A stretch of DNA of 64,000 bases from Paragonimus westermani (taxonomy: Eukaryota; Platyhelminthes; Trematoda; Plagiorchiida; Troglotrematidae). The first letter of the stretch is position 1; each line of letters starts with the position of its first letter. The stretch covers positions 297,107 through 361,106 of the forward strand of contig QNGE01000139.1 of assembly GCA_008508345.1 (NCBI GenBank), given 5' to 3'. The notes beneath the pieces were generated by a model. That model worked only from the letters and a program-made list of their open reading frames with translations. It was not told the origin of the DNA and did not search any database. This document shows, one piece after another, positions 38,601 to 50,730 of the stretch. Made by a program: the position numbers and the translations under genes.

Positions 38601-41600
38601 CCTCTGAATTCAGTTAATTCCTCTCCTATTTTGTTGTGTCTTACGAACTTCACCTACTGATACAAAGAAGTGACAACCGCAATAGGGTATCTTGGTAAGT
38701 TGATGCTTGAATCCCCAATGTTACTGCTAAACTTTGAAACTTGAATACTGAAGTTAAGTACAATATAACTGGTATGCCACTTCAATGGTATCCTGTTTTC
38801 TCAGTGTATTATGTGAGGTTCTCCAAACAAACAGATAGGAAATGACAGATGAAACCTAATGTTGCTCAGAATGTAAGCTTGAGTTGATTTTGAAACCAGG
38901 AAGCCTTTGTGCACATCTGATCCAAAATGGAAGCATCTTTCGTCTGGGGCCAGTAAAGTGTAGTATCATAGAACTATTATTCCGAGATTGGTGGTATGAA
39001 CTACGTTTGTAGCGCAAAGGCTGCCAGTTGGAATATCCCTGTCTACAAAGTCAAAACAGGGGCAAGGTCATTCTCGAGTTGTTGGTTTGCGACTGACTAA
39101 AACAAAACACCATTTAATTACAAACAGGCTGTTTAAGATAGAAACTGTTGAAATCACCTGAAGCTACCTCTTCAAAGATGCAGTCGGACAAGGTAGTTAA
39201 TGCGAGCCAGGTTCAACAGAGTTCGCGTCAGTTACATTCATTTGGGAAATAATGCACTCGAGTTCCCATCATATTAGAGTAAACCAGTTTTGCGTATCTT
39301 TCTAACTACGAGAATTTCGATGTCAGGTCATAGAAAAGCCTGTTGTCAGACTTCTTGATAACTTAAATTCACTAGATTGTTACTTCCAACCTACTATCAC
39401 CTATCGAGTATGAATGTTACTGAATGCTATCCACTTAACTCAGTGGTGGCATAGCAACTATAAAGTCGATTTTCCTATCTAATTCAGTCGAACAACAACC
39501 ATTCAAACACCAAACATATCTATCCGGCTTGCATGAGTTGACAACAGCAAGCTGAATCAGTATGAGTGATCGAGTGAATAGGAGTATATAGCACATTTAC
39601 CACAAAGTGTATGTATTCACAATGGTAACGCAGTGAAGTACTGGTCATTTCTTTTCTTTTATATAGTTCAATATGTTTGAAAACTCGAAAAAGTGAGAAG
39701 ACATCCTATAGCCTATTGGTGATAACAGCTGTTACTCATAACGCACAAAAATACACAGAATTGTAGCAATTTTCTATGAAACTGTGTAATTTCATTCAAA
39801 TCTTCCGTGAACTACTGTAAACGTATAATATTCAGTTCATTTTATCGAACTACGTTCTTGAGCACTACCGTAACGAAAGTTCAGAGAACGAAGTAACGGC
39901 CAATCGGTTGAAATGCGGTTTAACTAAACCAATTAAGTTCGTCCACTGTTACTTTTATTGACATTGATTAATATACAATTTGCGTAGTGCAGAACCCATA
40001 CAGCTATGAATTCACGAGGAAACAGGGTACTGACTGCGAATAAAACCTATTCTGTCTACAGGTTTCATCACACACGGCATTAGTTCACTCTGATATTCCA
40101 AACAGCAGAAAGTTTTTAAATCCCAAATTTTTCTTTCTTATTCAACAGTCCATTTAGCGAATAAATGTTTATTCATGTATACACATATGTACACGGATGA
40201 TTTTGAAAAAACGGAATAACTCTCAGTATTTGGTATGTCTCTCTGGCCACCATACACGGGCAACGCGAATTTCGTGTCGTGTTGATGTGTCGGTGTCAGG
40301 AGAGTGGTTCACTTCCGAACCCAGCGGAATATAAGGTTGCTTTACATTCAAGTAACTGTGGATGGGTATCTGGAGGGGCTGCCTATTCAACGAACTGCTC
40401 CAAGGGACGCATCTTGACGTAGGTCCACACAGGTTCAAAGTAGGATTTTTCGGATCACGTCGCCAACTGACACATATATCCTTGGATTTCAGATGGACTG
40501 GTGGATAACAAGAGATGCGTGAAGGTGAATATCACGAAGTGCGAATGCCACAGAAATTCAAGTAATTAACACTGAAGGTGTGATAAAGTAAATTCACCGG
40601 TTTCAAAAGCTGAGCTTCTTTATGGTACGATCACTTAGTTTCTTATGAAGTGTACATATTCACAACACGGAAATTAGAACGTTATGCACACTGAGTGAGC
40701 AGGTAGCACTTGCTTAGTAGATAAGTAACATAAAAAAACGGATACGATAGTACTCCCTTTCGCAGAGGAATCAGCTGTCTTCCGTCGTGGTGGAACTGAA
40801 ACTCAGTTTCATAATGAACATTTTACTACTATTTATTTTTAAGTAGCTCAAAAGATTTAGTTACGGTGACTTTTTGAAAGGCACGATTGTTCTCAAACAG
40901 TGCGACAGAAGAGTGACAGGATGCGTCATTTAATGCGCAGTGCAAGATGGTTCATGCTAGTGAGAATTTCACCAATGCGGTGAGTAGCACAATGAGATAT
41001 CTGGGGTTGAAGTTTGAATGGACGTTAAACAGTGCATTAACCACTTCGGTTCCGTCCACATTAGTCTAGTTACAACACATTTTGAAGAACACGTAACATA
41101 ACGCTGATTGCTGATTCGATGTTGAAATTCTTGCTGCCACCCGTCAGTAATGCAGCAGTACTTGCATCTGAACGATCTTGTCAGTCCTTTGTAGGCTCTT
41201 CCCGAAGAAAGTCATGTATTCATCAGTTCATCTAACCGTGGATATGATATATGGTTTGAATATACCAGTTGTTTTCAAAAACGCATCCCTGCTTTCCACC
41301 AGTCCTTAATTATATTCCCTTTATACTCCAGGTGAAAATACCTTAGTAACAATTGATTTCAGCGATTTTCCGAATACTGCACGACTCGGAGACTTCGTTC
41401 CAGCTTCACTTACACCATTTTTAAGGGATATACGGGGGTTGATATATACTCTGGTAGTAAGGGTGGATAAGAATAGGTCGTCAGGTTCATGTCCTGAAGA
41501 GGAGTATAAACAAATGTGGATGCACAATTCGTGGATCTTCTCATTCATGAACCGAACATTTACAAATGATCGTGATTTATGCATTCAACTAGATTTTCCA

Positions 41601-42080
41601 ACCGCCCTCATTGCGATAGATCCTTACCATGGCTGAGACTTGTACTCTGAGCACGCTTTCGTGAAGTATCGTTATTGACCGCTGCATTGTTGATCCCACA
41701 TCAGATTATCGCATGCAAATGTGGTTGAGCACTTGCGTGCGGATATTGTTCAGATTGTCCGATCGCCCTCACAGGAGGCCCAGTAACTGCCTTCCAACCC
41801 CTAATCGTTGGCCCAATGACATGTGGAAATTAGTACTAGTTACTCAGTTTCTGTCACAAATACACAGTAATGCAAGAAAGCTTGATAAACGTTTACTAAC
41901 AGGCATAAGCCTCGCTCATGTGTCAAATCCAACTGACATACAGTCTGGCTAGCGCTCTTTAAGCTGCTCATAGTGTGAGACTAGGTAAACAATTGTTCTT
42001 TTATAAATTGTACATAACCAATAATTGGTTGCAGCTGTCGCATTCTCATGGAATTTCTAGTCAGACCCTTCCGAAAAAAG

Positions 42081-42118
42081 CACTAAGCTCAAGTTCATCT
42101 CTCATTAGAGGTCGTCAG
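42081..42118 (-). ncRNA. Degenerate hammerhead ribozyme core (R2)
   Basis: On the minus strand CTGACGA (42118-42112) starts the core, followed by CCTCT, loop AATG and AGAGA. GAAC then replaces GAAA, and CTTGAGCTTAGTGC replaces the palindromic stem III and stem I strand. Mutated in the catalytic box and in stem II, so probably inactive. Confidence 0.6.
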
Positions 42119-42147
42119 CAGTCCATATCCTTGTCACGACTTGCATT

Positions 42148-42197
42148 GGAATTCCGACCACACTTTCATGAGACAACCGTGCTGACCACTGTGCCAC
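42148..42197 (-). promoter_or_regulatory. tRNA-like internal Pol III boxes (R2)
   Basis: On the minus strand TGGCACAGTGG (42197-42187) matches an A box, and GGTCGGAATTCC (42159-42148) a B-box-like element with the same spacing as in R1. Conservation between copies supports a common tRNA-like head. Confidence 0.5.
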
Positions 42198-42490
42198 TGG
42201 CCTTACATTGGACAAGATCGAATTCTCATACATGAACGCTTAATCAGTTTCACTTGTGAGTGATGCCCAAATTGCCAGGACGCCTCGAGAAGAAACACAG
42301 AAACTGCCCCGTTAACTCTAATCAGTGACCCGTCGACTAGGACCTCTTTCCAAGTTGAAGTCACAGAAATCATTTACTTGTTGAGCGGTGTTTCGATCAG
42401 TGATGAGCAGTAGCAGTGGTTGGTTTTTATATAAATTTAACATTACCCACAATTGATCGCAGCTCTCACAATCCAGAATCTTGCTCGTTT

Positions 42491-45400
42491 CACTTATTTC
42501 ACGATTAGACGTGTTTATTTAATGCAAAGTACGACCTTCATCGCCAGTTGTTTTAGCCAACCGCCAGTCCTTCGGTGGATAGCATAGTCCTCTTATTGAA
42601 GTCTCCTAACCGGTCTCAATACGGTTGGAAAATTTACCATCATTTCAGTGGCACATCTATGATTAAATCATCCAAGTGGTTTTTACATACTTCACTATTA
42701 ATTACTGAGGCCACATACCTGTTCATCTTTTTGAATCGTTAGCAGTCTCCCGTTAGTCGTGTTAAAATAAACTACTTGGTTCGTACTGAACAAACGAAAG
42801 CGAATGCTGTTCTGGTAAACTGACTAAAGACAATCCGCTACATCGGACTGGATTAGAACTAATATGTCTCTGACGAACACCACCCAACCGTAATTGGAAT
42901 ATGCAGTCCAACAACTATGCAACCGAACACCTACATTAGCACTTGGTCATGCCTGTTTTCGATTAGCCATGTAGAGAGGCGAGGACAAATTTCTACAACT
43001 GGAAGATGACTCGGTAACTAATACTGTGGCAGAAAGGATGGTTTATTTGCTTTGCATTTCAGAGAAAGAATACCCCTCGAAATGAGTTAGAATGTATCTG
43101 AACGTCATGATACACACTAGTCAATGCGTTTGTCATCTGTCGTTTAGCATGGTACATAGTTAGTACCGATTACATTTACATTCATTCTGAAGATGAGGTG
43201 AATATCGAAGAGAAGCGCTCACACACGTTTCCCTTTTGTTATATACTAAGTATGCGCGCCTAAATCGGTAAGGTGTTGAACGAGGAATAGACCAATCTTC
43301 TGTAATAAAATTCACAACGCATACCAAATTAACTTCTGCAGTCTTCAGATCGGTTTCAGCCTCATCTGCACACGTTAGATTACCAGTTCAAGAGGCCAAA
43401 TCCCGTTTCCGCGTAAGCTTACAGTTTGCACTTTTAAGTTTAACATAATTTCCAGTAATATACAGTAAGTTAATCTCATCTTGTGTTGAATTCCGCATTG
43501 CTCTTTAGGCATACCGCCAAAATGTGGTCGAAATCTCTCGTCTCTCTGTAAAGCCTACATCTTTGCCACTCTGTGCTAGTCACATGATCGCATTTCCTTC
43601 AAATACTCCTGGATGGTAACCATAGTAACGAGGATGAATAGGATGGCCATGAAGCAGCATGTATAATAAATTTCAGTAAAATTCAACAAACATATTATTG
43701 GTTACGGTTACTCATCGTCGTGGTTCATAAAACCGTCTTATTCGCGGCTCACAGAATTCACCTCGATAGGGCATAAATGTGTGCCGAATGTTTTAACATA
43801 AATTTGGATGCAAATCTAGAGTAAACGTCATTTATTTACTGGATGGAAAACAAGATTAAATTTTCTGGAGTATTTTTTGATGTCACTCAGCTGGATCGTG
43901 ACAGGACAATTGTTGTTTCCCCTGATGGGGCATTTTGACAACCCGACCACTACTTACATGTGAATTTGGCTGGGTATGTCGATAGGATAATGCAGACAGA
44001 CCTAAATAAAGGTCGGAACTGGTCAACATGATCGCCTCATTAGGGACTTGGATAAGTAATTTAATCCTGGTCTGCAAAAGGATGTGCTTTACTGGCGATT
44101 TCAAAGTACAGCATAGCCCTGTTCCACTGTTTCCTTTTGAAAACACCTGCTTGGGAAGTCCACATCAATAGCAAAAGAGTGACAATACATGAATGATGTT
44201 AACCTGATGACAACAAAAGTTCCAATTACTCATTACTAATTGTAATTTGAATCATCGGGTCACTTTGAGTCACTGGTTACAGATAAGACATCGATTTTGT
44301 TTACAACCTCTTTACACTTTCGCCGGAGTGTGCGAAATGAATTCGTATTGTGGTTTGTGTGCGCTGACCACTTTATTCAATTCCTTGTTAAACTCATTGA
44401 AACGGAATTACTGCGCTACATACTATAGAAATCCAAAGGAACACCACAATTACTAAAAGTAATTGACTTCACAGGTGAGATTAATACCTCAATTTCAAGA
44501 TGGTTCTGTGCAGTCTTTTGCATATTTAACCATTGTTAAATGTTTCACAATTGTTGTCTACGGTTTACTTTCCTCGCATCTTACTCAACCACTTGATAAC
44601 ACTATGCAGATCTTTCATACCGTTATGTTAGCTTCGCCGTACAACAAACGTCGTCACAACTGTGGTGTTACCTCACTAACTTGAGCAAAGCTCAACAACC
44701 TTCATACTTCTTGGACAAAATTAAATTGCAACAATGTGGTGACCGTCCTGGGTATCCTGAACACCTTCTGTAATTATAACCTGCTGATCACCGCAACTTG
44801 TCTAAACTCCGTATTTGTTCGTTCGCGCTAGCATTGATGGCTGTGTGGGGTATACCACGATTCAATAAGGCTATGCAGTAACTCACCTCTGACAACTACA
44901 AATCGACTGTTGGAAGAAAACTGAAAGCTTTCACTTTGTAATATGTCTTTTTATCACTTCACTGTCCACACGACTGAGTCAATCAACATGACTGCAAAAT
45001 TCTACGGTGCATGATGTTCTACTACAGACAGTCCGTGCTGAGTTACTTAGCACTGATAGACCACTCTGGAAGTTACCATATGAAAGTTCAAGAAGTCAGT
45101 CGAAACAATCTACCCTGCTGTTCATTTGTACGTGAGTTTCCGTCCACCACCTGTTAGTATGTCACAACTCAAAGACAAATTTCCAAGTTCTACTGTGTTT
45201 ACTCGCTTGTTTCTTCGTTTCGAGCACCATAAACTGGTCGTGCTATAAAAGCGATTTTCTGATAGGGTGCTTGAACACCATTCGGCACGGGTGAACAGCA
45301 GTGTGACTGTGACGGTTTTAAGCGCGACTGCTTCTCATTTGACCGAATCTAATCATTTTGTCAGTGGGAGAGGTACCTTTTAGATTACTACCGCAAGTCA

Positions 45401-46693
45401 AGAAATCAATCGAAAGTGGGGAGATTCAGAATGTTGACGGTTGCCGAGGCCATTGATGTCCGATTGTGCAACCCTGACCCCCTGCGCTCAGAAGAAGTTC
45501 GTGCGGACGCTTAATTTCCCCTGGTCCAGAATCAACCAGGTCCACAATTTGGAATAGTGATTGCGTAACTGACAATAGACATGCCACCCATAACCTTTAC
45601 TAACCATATTTTTGACATCCTAGTTACTGCCTATATATTTATTGTGTTGTAATCGGCCTGATGACCAAACAGAAAAGCAGTCTTGCTAGTTACTTTACCG
45701 TTCTCATCACTCTAGTACCTTCACCAGTATTTGATGCCCATTTTTGTTCAAGTGAACGGGAATAAATTTGCCGACCTAATGCGCTTCAATTAATAAACCG
45801 CCCGTCCTCTTAATCAGTTGCATCCAACTCATCAATAGGAGACATTAGACATAGAGGTTTCCTACTTCATCTAACGCATTTTGATTAAGTAGCTATCGAT
45901 CAAAAATGTGCTTAGAGCGGCATACTGTTTAAAATAAAGACAGTTTAGTCATTAGGATAATCGGCTAAAAATTAAGGTTGGAAATATAAGTCGCTGTAGA
46001 CGTAACGAAAATTAACGCAATCGTAACTGTGTATTCTGCTGCACAAAGTGTCCATCCTGCCAATTGTTTAAACCCATCTAATAACACATCTCCAATCAAA
46101 ACAGCTTGGTTTTCAATACATTCAAACGCGTTTTACTCCCGAGGGTACTTTTACAAACGTCTGAACCAAAAAATGGGAGTATTAGAAACTGGCTTAGTTC
46201 ACAAAAAATAGTTTCTGCTGTGGTCAATCTAATCTCTTGAATAAGATGTTTCTAGCTGAGAGAAATTCAAATGAATATACTTCAGGAACACTGTTAAACC
46301 CGCAAGTGCCCATCCTATTACAATGTCTACATTTACACATACACTGCAGCGACAAGTGTATCGAGAAGGAAACGTATGCGAGAACCACTTAATTGTGGTA
46401 CTTAAAGTCTTCATGACTGCATTTATTTGTCTAAACCTTGTTATTGGGAGTTTCTAACCCAGAACTAATTGGTTGCATTCATTAACAGTGGCATTATTCC
46501 TGGAATTTCATATATACGATATGAATATCCAGAAGAAGTGCAGCTTACCTGACTTAATAACTCAAGTAGCCCTTCAGTTGGAAGTTTAGGTGGATAAGAG
46601 CCCGAGTATCACTCTGAAGATTATATTTTCCAACCGCAGTTACTAATGAAGTAAAGGTGTCATTTGACTTGCCCTTGATAGTTGAAGTCTCAC
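42491..46693. other. No identifiable genes
   Basis: Several short frames (43883-44146 minus, 44247-44456 plus, 44463-44684 plus) lack domains. No repeat of the families described elsewhere was recognised. Confidence 0.45.
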
Positions 46694-46796
46694 CTAGAAG
46701 GGCACATTCCTGATAAAACAGAACTACTTTGCTACGGTTGTCAGCAGGGCTGACTAGTGGGTCGAATAATTCATCAAGGACTTCCATTTCCAGTAT
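46694..46796 (-). CDS. Candidate coding exon on the minus strand
   Basis: On the minus strand an acceptor (TTCGTTAG) precedes an open frame that begins ILEMEVLDELFDPLVSP and reaches CALL before a donor-like CTAG|GTGAGA at 46693. The same frame also stays open to 46554, where CAG|GTAAGC gives another donor in a different frame. The acidic, leucine-rich sequence reads like a real protein but I recognise no family. Confidence 0.3.
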
Positions 46797-49524
46797 CTAA
46801 CGAACGGATATTGCAATCCCTAGTAGAACTATCAACTTCAATCCATTCCATTAGGAGCTGTGAAGTTTTGTCATACACGGAAACCAGACATGATTGTACA
46901 ATCGACACAATCAGGCTCATGGAAGCGGGACCCATCGCCTGCGGCATTGAAGGCAGCTGGCTATGACTTGCTTTGATATAAGGTGTTGTTGTTGAGGCCC
47001 AGATCTGTTCAGCTGCCCTGAAAATCCATTGTTCTCAACTTCACAGTTATGTTACTGCTGCTTTTCTTATAACGGCAACAAAATTTGTTTGACAGTGGTT
47101 CAGTAGATTTTGGGGCGTGAACTATTTCTCTATTGTGTCCCGATTGTTTTCTGTTAGCCATTCTCCATTTTCATCCGGTCTTCCTAGGAACTACACATCA
47201 TATAACTCATCACCGATTTACCTGGCTCTATATACTGTTTAGTAGAACGTGTTTCGTGACAATCGCATGATAAATAATCAGTCGTTATTAGTAAGAGGAA
47301 ATTACTAGTGTCGAGTAAATTGGATAGTATTGCAAGTTATCCTTCAATGGGCCGTTGATTTCATTTCATACTTGTTTTGACTCGTATTTGACATGTATCA
47401 CAATCGTAGTTCGACAAGATTATTGCCATACTGAGAGCCATCAGTCTGGTCCGACAACTCTTCTGATCAGTGGCCACACGTTAAATATCACCTGCAGTAT
47501 AGCTGCAGTATTCTGATTGCGACAGACTTTATGCCAATCCTGTATAAAGTGTTTTGTTATTAGTGTAGCACACCAGTGATGCACGCCTCTCCCACCAACA
47601 GGACTTTTCTCGTATGACAACAGTGCTGTTAAATTTGCATCAGTACGATGGACTTATCTAAAATTTCAGTTACATTCACTTTCAACTAGATCGAAGTCAC
47701 CCCTTGTTATCTAAAAGAGGCACAGTGACTGATCTCTTAACATAAACCAAGAGTCTTAGTGTTTGAAATCTTCGAAGTCAAAATCACAGGGTTCAGCAAA
47801 CTATCTTAGATATGTGTTGATGATTGATGTATATAGTTCGCTGCCATAAACTGATCATCCAGTGCGTCCAAGCACAGTCTTGTATTCAGCTGGACTTTTC
47901 GGGCCTACATCTTTCAAAACGCATCACTAAAGCTGACTTTCACTTTTGTTAGACCTCAACAGTAGTGTGCAAGCTTCCTCCCTCCATTTTTTGAACCCTG
48001 GTTCAAGTTTCCATCAGACAGCCTTGTTGATCACTGTATCAACATCCTTGCAGTAGGCATCAACTAACTAAAAGCTCCATTACCTCTTTATAACAATGCG
48101 CAACTTTAATCCCTAAGCCTACTTGCTACGGAAATTGCTCTACACTCAATCGCCCAGGTAAAGACCAGTATTTCAATTAGCTACTTTGATAGACTCATTC
48201 ATTTAACGAGATCTAAAAGCTAACCTAGGGTGCTGAACTACAAGTTGTCATTGGGACACAAGAATTTACCGTCACGGCTTCCCACTCTGACTGTTATGAA
48301 CAAAAGGAAGTGTTGGTGCGACACATTTTACCGCCTACCCAAAGGGATTCGGGCAAACCAAAATATCGAGTAGCCCTGGGATTTAATGGGCTGGCCTGGT
48401 CTGTGTAAGACTGTGAATCAGAGATTAAACTTCCGAGCGAAAATTCATTACCCGTTGCTTTCAGGTTGTACTGCATTGTGAATCCATGTCCGGCGTCGCA
48501 CACACCATGTATTTAAATGGCTTAATTGCATTAAAAACAGGAAAATTTGGGGGATATTTTACTGGTAAACCTAAAAATTTATACTATTCCAGTTTGCGTA
48601 AATTTGTAGAAGTCAAAGAAATACAAACCAGTAACAAGTGAGTAAGACCGGCCAATTTTGTGTCAACACTTTACATCGCACGGCCTAGAATGTCTAATTT
48701 CAGTCGCACTGTAGTGACAGTAACTGACTGTCGTAAAAGCAAGTGGGCAACTTTGGAAAATTTGGTTGGTTGCATTTCACCTGATCCGCATTAAAGTTTT
48801 GTTTGTTCCCCACAGAAAAAAATAATGTGAACTGGACAGCGATTACTTCGTTTCCGTTTTAAGCCACCTCTCAACTCTACCTCGAAGCTTCACATCACAA
48901 GTTTTCGTAGTAAAGCTTACAATAAAAAAATGGGTGGTCTTGTGACTTCATTGCTGGTAAGCATTCGCCAATCAGCTCATCCATTCACGCTAGTGAAATT
49001 GACTGAACAGCTCGAATCTACGGTATTCGCCGACTAGAGATCTCACTCATTTATTCATATAAACTGCTTAAATGACACCCCAAATAAACATATATATGGT
49101 TGGGGTTTAGATTTTGCAGCATTTTCCAGAATAAAGTTTCGCGAACGAAAACGGTAAAGTACACAACTCATTCATATCATTGTCAAATTTCTAGCTGTCG
49201 GTATTTCGCTACCAAATAATCATGTTCATGCCAAATCTCTCTGACCAATTAGATCAGCCTGGTCACCGCATTAGTACGATGGTGTTATATGAAATAACTG
49301 AGTCCCGATAGGAGCCAGAAATTAACTCATGTGTGCCTACCAGACAGCCGTACACTCCAACAATGTGGTCTCACTATCTGTCCCCAGTTACCTACCGCCC
49401 ACTTCTTCTTGAAACGATGTCTCAAAGTAGCTGGAATAGTTTTGTGTTTTATCACAGACTCATTTCTTCGCAGAGAGAAGGACAGAGGTACTCTCGCTCC
49501 ATCACAGTCATCAAAAGGTTTAAT
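46797..49524. other. No identifiable genes
   Basis: Only short unassigned frames. A decayed protein-like trace on the minus strand around 47780-48060 (KWREEACTLL, EYKTVLGRTG) suggests an old element of unknown family. Confidence 0.35.
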
Positions 49525-49794
49525 TTATGTCATCTCGTCAGTGTAGTCTACCAGGTTGCAGGCAATCGGAATCTCAAATTTTTTCATCCTATCATTTAGT
49601 ATTTCTAGAGAGACCGCATCTGGATTCATCGTCACCAATCCGAAATTGTGTGTATAGATGACAAAATCATAGGGAAGCTCCACTATACTAGTCTGATAGT
49701 AATTAGCCAAACAACATTCCAACATGAATAAATCCCTATTTATCCTTCTCCACCTCTTCTGATTGTCCATCCTTTCTATGTGATTTTGTCCCAC
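49525..49794 (-). CDS. Unassigned 89-codon frame downstream of the bHLH gene
   Basis: Same strand as the bHLH gene and about 200 bp beyond its stop. The sequence (for example IVELPYDFVIYTHNFGLVTM) has a protein-like composition but no known domain. It is not obviously joined to the bHLH gene by splicing: the nearest acceptor-like sites lead to an early stop. It may be a separate exon or chance. Confidence 0.2.
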   Translation of the reverse strand: MGQNHIERMDNQKRWRRINRDLFMLECCLANYYQTSIVELPYDFVIYTHNFGLVTMNPDAVSLEILNDRMKKFEIPIACNLVDYTDEMT

Positions 49795-49996
49795 CGTCGT
49801 TTAAGCTGCATTCACATTCTACTTTCTTCCCTTACACTGGATGTTCCATATTATTTTTGGACAATGTTTAGAGAACATATATAACACGTCAGAAGATTTT
49901 TTACTCGAATTCACTGTAGGATCCTAAAAAGGTGTCGGATTATATGTGTGCTCTAGTCAAATTTCCAACGAAGTAAAATAAATTATGTTCGATTTT

Positions 49997-50683
49997 TTAA
50001 CACATAAGACCAGTGTTTATAATCAGAAACTTACGGTTCACAATGTTCACTTCGACAGTAGAGCGCATGGGACAAAATTGAGTCGAGGTTCTAGAGTATG
50101 AATACTGGTTCTTATTACATGTTCCTAAAGATTCATCCACAGGGTTTTTACCTGTATATCGATCGCTCGGACTTGAGTGAGATGACAATTCGTCCAATAA
50201 TTTTCGTAGGGCCATAATATATTCGATAGTTGCCCGTAAAACCTCCACCTTCGAGTACGTTCGACGGTATGGTACGCCCCTATGTTTATCTGGGTTTCCT
50301 GAAGATTTGGAATGACAAACATCTGGCTTGCCCATCAACTTTGGGCTTACAGGTTCATTCGTGGTTGGTATCCACCCCGGAGGCAAGTGGGCACTTAGTC
50401 CAACGAATGCCGCATTAATGAGGCGCATTCGTTTACGCTCTCGTCGGTTGGCAGCGTGACGCTGAGATGTGGATCGTGCAGCTTGGTCCGATGAGACCCG
50501 TGTTGGTGAGTTTGATATTTCACGAACGGTCTGAGCAATCCCACTCCCACAGAAACTTATTGGTAAAATCTCCCGTTCGTTCCACTTTTCCAAACAACTT
50601 GGGGGAATTGTCCACGAGTTGACATACTGCCTTATCGAATGGACTTTACGTGTTTGCGAGTTTCCTTCCAAAGTAGAAAACAT
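49997..50683 (-). CDS. bHLH transcription factor, achaete-scute-like, with a long loop
   Basis: The 228-residue product carries one basic helix-loop-helix domain, which binds E-box DNA as a dimer in the nucleus. Basic region: about residues 75-87 (ANRRERKRMR), with the E-box-contacting Glu at 82 and Arg at 83 and 85. Helix 1: about 88-101 (LINAAFVGLSAHLP). Helix 2: 144-166 (SKVEVLRATIEYIMALRKLL). The SKVxxLRxAxEYIxxLxxLL pattern fits achaete-scute best, a family of neural and progenitor regulators; PTF1- or FIGLA-like membership is possible. The loop is about 41 residues (102-142), several times the usual length, although achaete-scute proteins are known for extended loops. The start at 50683 is the first ATG after a TATA-like box. 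A GTAAG donor at 50034, just inside the 3' end, could splice on after residue 216. The frame is uninterrupted, so it looks like a live gene. Confidence 0.85.
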   Translation of the reverse strand: MFSTLEGNSQTRKVHSIRQYVNSWTIPPSCLEKWNEREILPISFCGSGIAQTVREISNSPTRVSSDQAARSTSQRHAANRRERKRMRLINAAFVGLSAHLPPGWIPTTNEPVSPKLMGKPDVCHSKSSGNPDKHRGVPYRRTYSKVEVLRATIEYIMALRKLLDELSSHSSPSDRYTGKNPVDESLGTCNKNQYSYSRTSTQFCPMRSTVEVNIVNRKFLIINTGLMC

Positions 50684-50723
50684 GATGAACGATCGACTCT
50701 GGTTAATGGGAGTGCGTCTCTAG

Positions 50724-50730
50724 TTTTATA
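50724..50730 (-). promoter_or_regulatory. TATA-like box of the bHLH gene
   Basis: TATAAAA on the minus strand lies 41-47 bp before the ATG at 50683. Usual TATA spacing would place initiation about 15 bp before the ATG, a very short leader. A chance match is possible in AT-rich DNA. Confidence 0.4.

Larger units (their letters stand above)
36556..41989. other. No identifiable genes; small hairpins and a tRNA-like patch
   Basis: Apart from the hairpins at 37845-37958 and the tRNA-like relic near 38500, I find nothing assignable. The minus frame at 40223-40438 and the overlapping frames around 41321-41636 show no known domain. Confidence 0.45.
41990..42490 (-). repeat. Hammerhead/tRNA-like repeat unit, copy R2
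   Basis: This is the same unit as R1 on the opposite strand: the CAGCTGC motif, a unique stretch, tRNA-like boxes, a hammerhead-like core, then the start of a second unit (42031 down to about 41990). The two copies of the motif are about 430 bp apart. The shared body with R1 is long and collinear, which defines a dispersed family and not a chance match. Confidence 0.8.

Noticed and set aside
50240..50420. Possible small intron inside the bHLH loop (GTAAGC after residue 110)
   Set aside because: Helices on both sides are in the same frame, so an intron must be a multiple of three. The AG sites with reasonable context give 28, 52 or 61 bp. The 102-bp option ends at a poor acceptor and would remove conserved residues of helix 2.
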